This document shows positions 38,780 through 51,006 of a DNA stretch of 64,000 nt, in pieces. Below the pieces are notes generated by a model, which saw nothing but the letters and a program-made list of their open reading frames with translations, made no database searches and was not told the DNA's origin. The DNA is from Deuterostichococcus epilithicus (taxonomy: Eukaryota; Chlorophyta; Trebouxiophyceae; Prasiolales; Stichococcaceae), in contig JAVTLE010000014.1 of NCBI GenBank assembly GCA_033439295.1, forward strand, positions 4,030,001-4,094,000. Reading direction: 5' to 3'. The stretch's first letter is position 1. Every line of letters begins with the position of its first letter. Made by a program: the position numbers and the translations under genes.

Positions 38780-38784
38780 TGTAA
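38780..38784 (+). terminator. candidate TGTAA poly(A) signal of ATP synthase delta
   Basis: TGTAA about 290 bases after the stop codon, in a position suited to a poly(A) signal. Confidence 0.45.
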
Positions 38785-39568
38785 TGTGTTGGACAGCCGG
38801 TTGTGTGCACAAGTACATCCTCTACTTCTGACATTCCCACTGCCACGTCGGACCGGGACATGAGTCAGCGATGAGGACACAAAGGTGCGCTGTTCATCTC
38901 TCCAGTTTAGCGCAGGTCAAATGGGGTTTGATGGGGGGGACAATACTTATTTCTCGTGTTCCACATTATAGTTTTACGGCGGTGGGTTTGCATTCTTGAC
39001 ACAGTTGCGCTAATTATGCGGTCCTTCACCGCAACGCCGAGAGCTTAAGAGCCTGCCGGGCTCGCTGCAATTGGCTGCGGTTGTGCACACACCTCCAATC
39101 GGTGAGCCGAGCTTGACCTGCGGCTGGGCTGGTTTCCCTGATATGAACTGTCACGTTTCGCCGTGGCATACTGTGCAGAACACGTGCGCGTCTGTGTCAG
39201 CCGAGAGCCTGCTCGCGGATTCAGAACGCATTCACGATGTACTTCATGCTGCGCCGACAACGCAACGGGCCTTGAGGCCCATGCCCGCACCTTGCTGGCG
39301 ACTTGATGGCAGGCCTTGCCCCTGCCCTGCAGAAGGAGGATACAGCAGCACTGAGGCGCTGCCCTGTTCCTTCCAGGCCACATTGAAGCTCTGGTGACGT
39401 CCAATCGTCTCTGCTGCAAGACATCTCTGCCCAGTCGCCGCCGCCAGCCGCCGCAGCGCAGCTGCTGCCTTCCCGGCAGTGGGCAGGTGAACTCGCACGC
39501 GTGGCGCGCTGGAGCTCCTGGAGGTCGACGGCCGCCGCTTCTGGCTGCTGCAGCAACAGGGCGGCACC
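38785..39568. other. region upstream of the WD40 gene
   Basis: Contains the promoter of the WD40 gene and perhaps its unmodelled first exon. A long antisense open frame crosses this stretch and the first WD40 exon but matches nothing. Confidence 0.35.
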
Positions 39569-42431
39569 ATGCGCTTCCGCTCGACGCTGGAAGACGATGG
39601 GCAGACCCCGGGGGCGTGCAGCTTCAGCGGCGATGCCCACTTTGGCACGCTGCGCGGCAGCACCTACGACCGGCCGTCGACCATCCAGCATTGGCAGCTG
39701 CGAGACCTGCTGCAGTGTGTGGAGGACGACGCCGGCGGGCAGCAGCTGTTCACGGTGTGCGGACGCCGCACCTACCGCTTTGACGTCCAGACCGAGCAGG
39801 TGCGAGGCCAGTTCTCTGCCTGTCCCTGCTGCCTGCTTGCCGATGCTACACATTCGAGGGGTCTTTTCGATCAGCCTGCTGGCAAACAAGGCCCAAGGAG
39901 GCCCTGGCTCAGGTACTGGCTTGAATAGGTGGCACTGCGCAGATTGATGGTCGGCTTTGCCATTCCCTCTAGAGACAGCTCCTCTACCATCTGCTTCAGC
40001 CAAATGTGTTCTGGCGGCAGGCGGCCGTGGTGCAGGAGCTCATGTTCTCGCCGTCGTCCATGACTGTGGGCGAGGGCTTCATCGCTGCCGGCGGCACCAG
40101 CAGCCAGGTGAGAGTCCGATTGCCGAGCCGCAATATTTCCTGCCTCGTGCGCCCGCTGTGACAATGCTTGTGCATCAGACGGTCCTGTGCTTGATCAGGG
40201 GCTCAGCCTCCCGGTGAGGCCCGCTGATGCATCATTCGGGCGCGCAAGCCGATGACGAATGCGTGTGCGCTTCACTTGGCTTCCCATACGCAACCCCATG
40301 CTCGTTCATGCATGCGCAGCTGGACGTCCGCAGCCTGGACGGCACATTCTCCTTCAAGGGCAGTGTTGGTGGCAGCGTCAACAATGCAATGCACATCTCC
40401 AAGGACCAGACCGGTGCGAGATCTCTCCCAAGCTGCCTAGTCACTGGGTGGCAGCAGGTCATGCAGTTGGCAGCGGGCCGCACAGAGTTTGTCGCAATGC
40501 CTCATCCCTGTGCTGCGCAGCCAAAGCTGACGAGGCTTGTTCCGCCCGTCTGCAGGCAAGGCGCAGCTGTTCTGCTGCAACAACGACCGCACCATCAAGG
40601 TGAGGCGACAGCAGCAGCAGCAGCCGTGACCGTTCAGCACAGGCTTAGGAGGGTGCCGCCCTGCTAACCTGTTCACGTGCTCCTGTCGAGATCTGCTGAG
40701 ATGCAAGCGAACACCCCAGATGTCATTAGGCATCTGCTTTATGCGTTTCATTCCACCTTGCCGCAGGTGTACAGCCTGCCGGCCATGGAGCGGGCGGCGG
40801 TCATCCCCACAGAAACGCCCATCAACTATGCGGCCCTCAGCCCCGACTCCCGCCAGCTGGCGGCCGTGGGCGACCACCCCCAGCTGTGAGTCGCCTGGCT
40901 GCCTGGCTGCTTACATCCCTCCCCCGCGCCCCTTCCTCCCACAGGCCGAGCCTCATGTCTTCCGGCGCTGCCTGGCGGTCCGGAGCAGATTGCTCTCGCC
41001 CCCTGAGCCCTCTGTAGCTCCTCAGATGAGGCTGCGTCCTTCCCTGTCGCTGATGATTTCCATGTCGCTGACCTTTCGAGAACGAAAGCGTAAGAACGAA
41101 AACGCAAGTTGGCGGGTTGCACTAGTGCTGACGGCGCTCCTCTGCTCGGCGCAGGTACTTCTTCCGTGCGGCGCCGGCGGGATGGCTGCCGCACGGCGCC
41201 TGGCGCGCGGGCCGCGACGCCGGCATGTGCTGCGCCTGGTCCCCCGGCGGCGACCTGCTGGCCGCGGCCTTCCAGGACGGTCTCGTCGCGCTGTGGGACT
41301 CCCGCTCTGGCGACGTGAGCATCCCGCACCAGGCCCCCTGTGGTCTGCCCGTGGTAGCACGGGCTCTGCCTTTGATCAGGTCACTCTCCAGCCTCAGCTG
41401 GCCTTCCCTGTGTGCCAAGGCGGCCCGTTCTGGCCGGCCACGACGGTCCACTTCAGCAAGCACCAGCAGCGAAGACTCTCCACTCACTCTCTCCCCTGCG
41501 CCGCCGGCCCGCTGCTGAGGCGGCCCCCAGACAGCCCTCATTGAGCCAACGTCGTCCCCCTGCATGCAGGTCGCGGCGTCCCTGCGCACGTCCATGGCGG
41601 CGCGCTGCGTCAAGTTCGCGCCGGGCGTCGCTCACCTGCTGGCGGTGGCAGAGCACCAGGGGGCGGCCCACCTGGTGCGGTTCCGCAACAGCCTGAGAAC
41701 AGCATCTGTGGGCAGCATCTGTGGCGGCTGTGGTCGAAGAGCAGGAGGAGCCGAGGGCTCGACCCTGTGGACTGCACGACAGGAGGTAGATTTTCCAGAA
41801 TGGAACCGCAGTTCAGCCGCGGTGACTGTTGCTGATGCGATGGCTGTGTTGCTGAAGGCGCGCTACCGACCTTCGCAGGTGGACCTGCGCGCGGTGGAGT
41901 CGGTGCAGAGCATCGCGCTGGACCCGCCCGGCGGCCACCGGCACAATGTGTCCGGCCTCGCCTTCAGCCCCAGGGTGCGTGCCTCGTCGGGTCCTGGATC
42001 GGGGGTGTCTGCGGTCTTCGCTTTTGAGGGGGTGCAGACTCAGCCGCGATCGCACTGCGGAACGGCCGCATAAGCTTCAGGACGTGTCTCCATGGCCCCC
42101 GAACGGGGCCCTGCATATGCACCTTGCACCTCGGACCGAGCGTCCTGCGTCGGCTGCGTCCCCGCACATGTGCGCGGGCATGCTCACTGCACGACCTTCA
42201 GGCAGCAGCCCACACTCGGAGCTTCAACACTTCCCCCCGCCCGTCATGGGACTTGCAACCAGTCCTCCAGCAGGACCACCCTCGACCGTAGAATGCGTGT
42301 TGTGTTCACCCAGGCACGACCATGCTACGCAGGGCAAGGAGCTGTATATTGGGCTGGAGGAGGGCGGCATCTCGCGCTTTGACATTGACGTGCGCGCACG
42401 CCGCACCTTTGGCGGCGGCGGCCTGGCGTGA
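39569..42431 (+). CDS. WD40-repeat protein of the plant/fungal DUF2415-like type
   Basis: Nine exons (39569-39799, 40021-40107, 40320-40413, 40556-40599, 40767-40885, 41155-41314, 41570-41707, 41879-41974, 42333-42431) join in phase to 355 residues. The blades match an uncharacterised WD40 family known from plants and fission yeast (C2A9.03-like). Visible blocks are STIQHWQLRDLL, EGFIAAGGTSSQ, CCNNDRTIKVY, YAALSPDSRQLAAVGDHP, CAWSPGGDLLAAAFQDGLVA, and VSGLAFSP. The molecular role is unknown; such propellers bind other proteins. The start is uncertain: plant members carry a longer N-terminus, and an in-frame stop lies just upstream near 39488, so an upstream exon may exist. The extreme C-terminus is short and Gly-rich. 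Confidence 0.78.
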
Positions 42432-42443
42432 CCAGAGACCGCC

Positions 42444-42469
42444 CAGGGGCGCCCAGAGGGGCGCCCCTG
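42444..42469 (+). other. perfect inverted repeat in the WD40 3' region
   Basis: A 10-base stem (CAGGGGCGCC / GGCGCCCCTG) with a 6-base loop starts 13 bases after the WD40 stop codon. It could fold as a stable hairpin in the mRNA. Confidence 0.7.
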
Positions 42470-42916
42470 AACGAGGCGAAAAGTTTGGGGGGCACGATCC
42501 GGCTGCGGCCGATTGGTCAAAGGTTGCCGCCTGGCTGCAGCAGAGCCATGTTTGCTGTGGCCGGGGCATGGCGGCAGGCCGCACAGCGTGCCTCCGGCAC
42601 TGGCGGCACATGCTGCGGCACCAAAGCAGCAGCCGATAACCCCGCGCTTGCAGCGCGACGGCTGGCAGGGCGGAAATTGGTTGGCAATCATGGGGGTCTG
42701 GTGCTGACGAGGGGTTGGCGGGCGCCGGCAACAACAATCTTTCGAAGTGAGGTGCACATATGGTGTGCGTTTCAGGCAGTTCAAGGCTGCTGGCACCGGC
42801 GGCGCAAACCCGAAGTAAGGCTGGAACAGCGGCAGATGTCAGATGTGGCAGATGTTTGCAGGGAACCGCAGCAAATGAGCCCGAGGAACCCTTCACCACT
42901 GGGCCCTTAGTAGAGA

Positions 42917-42964
42917 ACAGTTGAGCATGGCAGTGCAGAAATAGTTGAGCATGGCAGTGCAGAA
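42917..42964. repeat. 24-base tandem duplication
   Basis: Two adjacent copies of a 24-base unit containing GTTGAGCATGGCAGTGCAGA, differing at one base, in the convergent region between the WD40 and F-box genes. Confidence 0.8.
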
Positions 42965-43448
42965 CGAAGACAATGCAGGTACAGAGGCGACTTTGTGGAA
43001 ACATTGGAGCATGTCGTAGCGCGTAGAGAGCAGAGGTCAGCGAACAGGCACAACGGTGCCTCAGATATCTCTAGGCAAGAGTGCATCGTTTCGTGTTGGA
43101 TCGGGGTGCCTCCCTTCAGCAGTCTAGTGACATAAGGTTTACCTACATGATGCTTGCAACGGGCTGCTGTACTCTTGGCGCCAATACGATTGTGCATGTA
43201 CTAGTGAAAGTCCGACGCAGGGGTGAGCAGATTACGGTTGCTGCGATCTAGGTACCTACCGTCTACAACTACGGCACCTATAGATCTTGAAAAACGCGAG
43301 CCTAGTCAAATGACACCATGAGTCACTAATAGCATCGTCGATAGTATCATCGATAGTATCGTCCAGTCCAAACCTTTCGCACGGCAGCAGAGGCGCCAGT
43401 TGGGCACCATGCATGAAGCGGCAGTTTCGTCATGGGCCACCCCTTTGC
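42965..43448. other. convergent intergenic region WD40 / F-box
   Basis: Holds 3' ends of both genes. Around 43330-43372 there is a palindrome-rich stretch in which CGATAGTATC recurs. No coding similarity was seen. Confidence 0.4.
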
Positions 43449-46097
43449 TCACACATCGCTATCACTATCATCGCTATCACTAGGAGAATCATCGCTATCA
43501 CATTTCCTCAAGGGTGGTGGCATAATCGCGCAGGTCGGGAGAGCAGCATCCAGAGCACAGCAAGCTGTGAAGAAGTCGGCGTAGCGCGCATAACTGCGCC
43601 TGCAGGACTCTCGCAAGCCTTTGATATCTAGCCGGGTCAGCTGGTGCAGGCCATGGACCCTGGAAAAGCTTTCAACCTCAAATTCTCCCCTGATACAATA
43701 CACAACAAGGAAGCCAGCAAGTCAGCAGCGGTACTTGTGCGTATTGACGGCAGAAGTAGAGATCGCAATTATTCTTATGAAGCATGTCGACCCACTGTGA
43801 GGCAGCGTTTATTGTCGGAATCGTGTGAGCGCACCAGGTGCGTTGGTTGGTGAGGTTCAGCCTCCGCAGGGCGGTGAGCCGTGCAACCACAGGTGGAATG
43901 GCCTGTAGCCTGTTGATTGGCAGGCCCAGCTTTGTGACGGCCACCAGGGCACTCAGACAGTCTGGCACCGTGATTATGCTGCCGTGCGAGACACTCAGCT
44001 CCTGCACATCGCAGCAGTAGCCGGAATACCTCAGGTGGATATGCGCTTGATGTCAGCAACATTTCCTGAACCAGCCATGAGTGAGTTCGAGGTAATCAAG
44101 TTAAGACTGCCCAGCACGGTGACATCATTGCAGCATCATGTCACATCTACTGAGCTTAATGCCGCTTCCAAGGACCTCACCACGAGGGCTGTCAGCTGTG
44201 AGATGCTGTCTGGCACTGTCGGCAGCCTCGTACAGTCCAGCCGTGTCAGCGCAGGCAGGCGGCCAAACTCCCACCACCCAGGATCGGGCGGCCACATATC
44301 AAGGATTAAATCGAGGCTGCGCAGGGAGGTGGATGGGGCGATGTCGCCGACCCTGCTGTCAGGAAGCGGTGCGCCCGAGAAACTTACGGCCCGCAGCGCA
44401 GGACCCGCCAATGCGCCGTCCGCGAGCAGGGCCGGTTTCTGCGACCTCGACATTTTGGAGAGTCACATGACACTGTAGCTCAGCATTGATACAGGTGGGA
44501 TACTGACCATGTTCAAAAGTCCAGCAAGGGGGCCTCAACAGACAGTGCCCATCACTATGCAACTGGGTGAATTAGCCGCTGCCCCAGACGCTATGTTTGG
44601 ACTGCCCAATGCAGGAGACACACCGCCGCACCAAGTAGCTGTTGTTGCAGACCTCCAAAATATTCAGAAAGCTGAGTTCGGACAGTGCCGCAGGCACAAT
44701 ATCGACGTCACAGGCGAGCAGGTGCAGGCTGCTCAGTCTGCGCGAGTAGCACGCAGCAGCCGATTGAAGCGCCTGCTCAGTCATGCACAGCATGAGGATG
44801 GCAACAGGTCACGCACAACCATACATCGCCCAGTCTCAGCTTCGACATGTTGATGCACTGCAGTGTCATTCAGTGGCACCTTTGCAGGGTGACAACCTCG
44901 TCCAGTAGCCCTGGCAAGCCGCGCTGGTGGCACATCGCCAGACGCTCAAGCGCTGTGAGCTTTGATATGTCACCAGGCGAACAGACGTCAGAGTCTGCCA
45001 GCAACAGCTCGTCATCCGAGTCGCTGTCACTCGCATAGTCGTTGTCCCAGCTGCTGTCCTCCACCAGCAGGCTGTGCAGCTGCCTCAGATTGCAGCCTGC
45101 AAATGCGACACAGTGCCCGCACACAAGCCAGGAGATTGTCGCGTCATGGTCTGTTACATCAGACGACTGCTGTCGTCCAGCGTACATCCACGTGCTGCTT
45201 GTCATGGTGTGGCCACAGGGCCCCTCCCTTGAAGGACCGTCATGTCACCTGGAAGTCTGCAGCTATCCTGCACTGGTCAGTCTGGAGGTGCAAGCCCTGC
45301 AAGTTGATCTGCAGGCTCTGCGCAGCTGACGCAGACAGCAGCCGGAGCGGTGTCAATGGACTGCCGCCAGACAGGCGCAGCCGCAGGGGTGCAGCCCAAG
45401 TCCCGTCTTCGAGCAGCAGCTGCAGACCCGCCGTCAGCAGAGCCGCCATGTGGGGCCATGAGACTGTAAGAGGGAAGTCTGCGTCTGCTGGTAGCTCCAG
45501 TCCAGCGGACGTGTCTTCGGGCAGAGTGAAGCCAATGCTGAGGCGCTGCATGCCTGTGTGCGCATTGCACATGCTAGATACCTCATGGGACAGCCTGATG
45601 CGCATCGCACATTCCATTTGCCTTGGGACAGCCCACCACCACAGCATACATAGGTGTGTTGTCAATAGACTGCGCTTGCGCAGCAACCTAGCGCATCGCA
45701 ATGCAAAGCGATGTGCAACCTACTGGTACTCTGCCATACCTGCTGCTCGCTGCTTAAGCCATCGGAAGACGTGCAAGCTCGCGACTCTGCAGAGGCGCCA
45801 GCCGTTAGCACTATCAGGCAGGGACCCCCAGATACCATCCTGCGCACAGAACAGGACATGGCATTTCAGTCCTGCAGTCCTGCCCCTTCCACAAAAACTT
45901 CGTCTTCGTCAGGAGCGATTTTGATTCTCAGCCTGCGCCGGTCCTACCTGAGGGTGGGCGAGCGCATCTCTCAGCGCTTTGCACACTTGTGCCGTGTTGA
46001 TCTTGTCCACAAACTCGAGGTGGCGAAGCACCAGCGTCAGGCAGTCAGCATCCAGGTCCGCAAGAGATGAAGGAGTTTGAAGCGATCTGCGTGCCAT
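43449..46097 (-). CDS. F-box protein with leucine-rich segments
   Basis: Exon 1 (46097-45948) encodes an F-box: LDADCLTLVLRHLEF, then INTAQVCKALRDAL. F-box proteins link a substrate to the SCF ubiquitin ligase. Later minus-strand exons, at about 45581-45249, 45110-44893, 44800-44640, 44460-44140, 44080-43855 and 43710-43449, encode leucine-rich segments such as ISKLTALERLAM, LSELSFLNILEV, FGRLPALTRLDC, LSALVAVTKLGL and VARLTALRRLNL. The third of these also carries an Asp/Ser-rich insert (DYASDSDSDDE). The protein ends in an Asp/Ser tail (SDSDDSDSDV) coded by a short repetitive DNA run. Internal exon borders are approximate, and it was not shown that all segments belong to one transcript. The substrate is unknown. 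Confidence 0.6.
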
Positions 46098-46518
46098 GAT
46101 AGCACTCCGATGGTGCTCGCTGGCGTGCAAACGGGAAATATGTTGGTGGCGCGTTACGGCGATTGTTTTACCGCCAGTTTTCCCGCCATCTTCGATATTA
46201 ATTGCCTGCTGATTCATGCAACTGCCTGAGCGCACGCCTCAGAAGTGAGCAGAAGAGAGTTGATGATTTGTTCCGGTCTATCTGGTGAAGGGACCTTTGC
46301 AAATTCAAGCCGACTCGATATACTGAATGGGAAGCGCAATTCTTTGGAGTGGTCAGGTTACAACGAGCCGCATCACGGAACTCAGCAAGCAGAGACGACA
46401 GACTGCATTCATGGAGCCAAGCGAGGCGACTCGTTCCACCCCAAGTTCCTACACAGCAGACCCTCTCCTACGAGCCTGCCACCACCACCATCCATCCCAA
46501 CCGCCGCATCGGCCACGC
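46098..46518. other. region between RPS11 3' end and F-box start
   Basis: Contains the RPS11 3' untranslated region and the F-box gene promoter, both minus strand. A minus-strand TGTAA (plus-strand TTACA at 46358-46362) lies about 160 bases past the RPS11 stop and may be its poly(A) signal. Confidence 0.4.
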
Positions 46519-48536
46519 TCAGAAGCTGGCAAAGCCCTTCTTCGTGGCGCCCGCGGGGATCACACGCAGCACGTTGAAGCGCACCGTCTTGGACAGCGGG
46601 CTGCGAGTGCGTGATCAGCATCGTCAGAAAGAGGTGCATCGCCGAATCGCGGCAGGCAGGACACGTGAGCCATCAGGCAGCCCGCCAAGATGCGAGGCAA
46701 ACCATGATCGCTGGTGCAAAAGCGCAGAACGATACATGCTGTAAAGACCACGCACCGGCACTGGCCGATGATGACGGTGTCGCCGTCATTGACGCGGAAG
46801 CAGGGCGACACATGCGCCGCCACGTTGCTGTGCCGCTTCTCATACCTGCGCACATGACAATATGGTTTAATCCAATGACACATCACAGTACACATTTGAG
46901 GGCGCGAGCATCTGTGCCAGCTCTGTCTGTCACCACCTCCTGCGGCTGTTCCTGAGCCAGACGACATATGCACGGCATGTGCCGCTGAATTGAATCCGTA
47001 CCGCTGGTACTTCTTGATGAAGTGGAGGTAGTTTCGCCGCACGATGAGCGTCCGGTTCATCTTCGTCGACTTCACTGTGCCTGTCGTGACAGGGCAGCAC
47101 AGCTCTGTCATCAGGTTTCTGTAAGCAAGTGCTGCATGCCAACAACATGCCATCAAGAGGACATGATGGCATCTTTCAAAAAGTTCGACAGGGCGCAGAG
47201 CAGCGCTGTGAGAGATGTGCAGCTGCAGCGCACCCGAAAGGATACGGCCACGGATGGACACATTGCCGGTGAAGGGGCACTTGTGGTCGATGTAGGAGCC
47301 TGCACGTGTCAACAGAAGAACGGGTCAAGGACTCCTCCAGAGGCCCATTATGCAGACGATAAGTGGCTGCAAGGGTCGCTCCCGTCTTCCAGGGGAGCCG
47401 CACGCAACCTCCCACTGCTGCCCTGCTCTCCAGACCTTGTGTGCTGTTTCGTGGAAGGTTGGGTCTGTATTAGCGGCTGCCCTGTTTTGTGTTTGCTGCA
47501 ACAAAGCGCCAGCTACCATTGCGTGTCGTCACCCATGGCCATGCCCGGATGGCCTCAATTCCGACGCCGCAGCACCATACTGCCGCCGCAGCGCCATGCT
47601 GCCGCCGCAGCCGCTGCCGCTGCCGCGACCGTTGAAGCAGAACAACCAGGAATTCAGACCCGAACTCGGGGTTCTCGCCCGAGGCTCACCCTCGATCGCC
47701 TCCTTGGGCGTCTTGAAGCCGAGGCCCACGTTCTTGTAGAAGCGCGCGCCGCCCTTGCCGGGCGTCTTGCGCGCCGGCTTCTTCCAGCCGCCATTCACGC
47801 CCAGCTGCTTCTGGAACGCCTTCTCCGTCTGCGGCGGCGCAGTGAAGAATTGTGTCAGGCGCCTGCTGCACGCAGTGCGGCACACTACAGTCGGCTGCCG
47901 CAACCTGGACATGCCCCTACATGCTTGCATCCGGTGCTGCTGGCTGGCGCTGGGTCTGGCTGGCCAAAGATTTGCTATAGGAGGGCGAAGAAGCCCTGAG
48001 ACTAGACTAACAGCGGGTCCTACGCTTGCATCCACGCCGCCCAAGAACATTGCTGCTACCACTACACGGCTCCCCGGATTGCAGTCCCACCGATGTCTAT
48101 GCACATTATGATCTGGATAACCATGAAGGCCGTCCAGTCATGCTGCTGAGGTAATATCGTGCTGTAAGTACGAATACACTGCGCTGGAGCAATCTGCCTC
48201 CACAAGACTATGGACATCACATCTGACCGGCTGCCGCTGGCACGTGCTCAGCTAGCGGTCAGAGCCGATGAGCCCCTTGCGCTCATGGCAGGCTCTGTCC
48301 CCTGCGAGTATGGACCTCGCAAGGCCATCTCTGCAGCAGACTACATTCAGCTTGATGCGGTAGGGGCTGTTGAAACGGCCGATGCACGTTCGCGCATGAG
48401 GTTTGAGCGCCCATGACTTTGCTGTCCCTCCAGCAGGCTAGGCTGCCGCTGCTGCACTTCCCATCCACCTCCGTTTCAACCTCGACGGGGCGGCGCTGGA
48501 AGTTCCTCTTACCTGGTCACCGACGAGGGTCGCCAT
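46519..48536 (-). CDS. RPS11: cytosolic ribosomal protein S11 (uS17)
   Basis: Six exons (48536-48513, 47828-47690, 47299-47234, 47080-47002, 46845-46756, 46600-46519) join in phase to 159 residues, the usual eukaryotic length. Exon 1 is only eight codons (MATLVGDQ) and ends at a perfect GTAAGAG donor, so the start is far from the next exon. Conserved blocks are [86 protein letters not shown] and the C-terminal VIPAG. It is a component of the small subunit. It lies head to head with RPL26. Confidence 0.96.
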
Positions 48537-48758
48537 GGCTGCGCCCGCGCCTGTGCAGCAGGCGACCACCAGCCAGCTGTGCTTCGAACGCGAAAGAGGC
48601 CGGGCAAAAGCCGCCTCGCCAGACTTTGCTCGTGTTGGAAGTCAGTCGCTAAACTTAGAAAGCTGCGGGATTCTGCTCAAGACGGCGAAACTCTCTGTAC
48701 AAGGCCCTCTTTCGCGGCGTGTGGGTCAGCAGCAGAGGGCCCGGGGCCGCTTGTTACC
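48537..48758. promoter_or_regulatory. bidirectional promoter of RPS11 and RPL26
   Basis: Only 222 bases separate the start codons of two divergent ribosomal protein genes. Both 5' leaders must fit here, so common control is likely. The stretch has no TATA box. Confidence 0.6.
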
Positions 48759-50618
<1,860 letters not shown>

Positions 50619-50789
50619 ACCCCGCACACCTGGAGCTGTGTCTAAGCAATCAGTGGTGGCGGCGCTGACAGCGTCCCAAGGCAGCGACAGCACCCTTGAA
50701 GCTGCGTATCGTTCGAAGCAGCAGACTGGCAATGTGCTCGCAGCCCTTTCGGAATGCCCTGCTCCTCCACTGACGGCTCTGCTCGACGT

Positions 50790-50794
50790 TGTAA
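50790..50794 (+). terminator. candidate TGTAA poly(A) signal of RPL26
   Basis: TGTAA 172 bases after the RPL26 stop, the expected placement for a green algal signal. Confidence 0.45.
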
Positions 50795-51006
50795 CGGCAT
50801 GGAGTGCTGTGCATGGCCTCGCACTTGGACTAGAACCACCACTTCACTGTGTCTAACACAGTCCATGAGGTACACTCCTCTACGGGCTCCCAAACAGTTT
50901 AGCGAATCTGGCGCGGAAGACATTCCGTCCTGAACAATCTGCTCCTCTAGATGGCAAATACAAACTGCAGGCAGCGTTGTCCTGCAGCCTTGTTGCTGTA
51001 CCACCT

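Noticed and set aside
39221-40003. 260-residue minus-strand open frame
   Set aside because: It is antisense to the first WD40 exon, which matches known family members; the antisense product resembles nothing.
43320-43375. CGATAGTATC palindromes as a possible regulatory or replication site
   Set aside because: The stretch is short, lies between two 3' ends and looks like slippage of simple sequence related to the nearby Asp/Ser-coding run.
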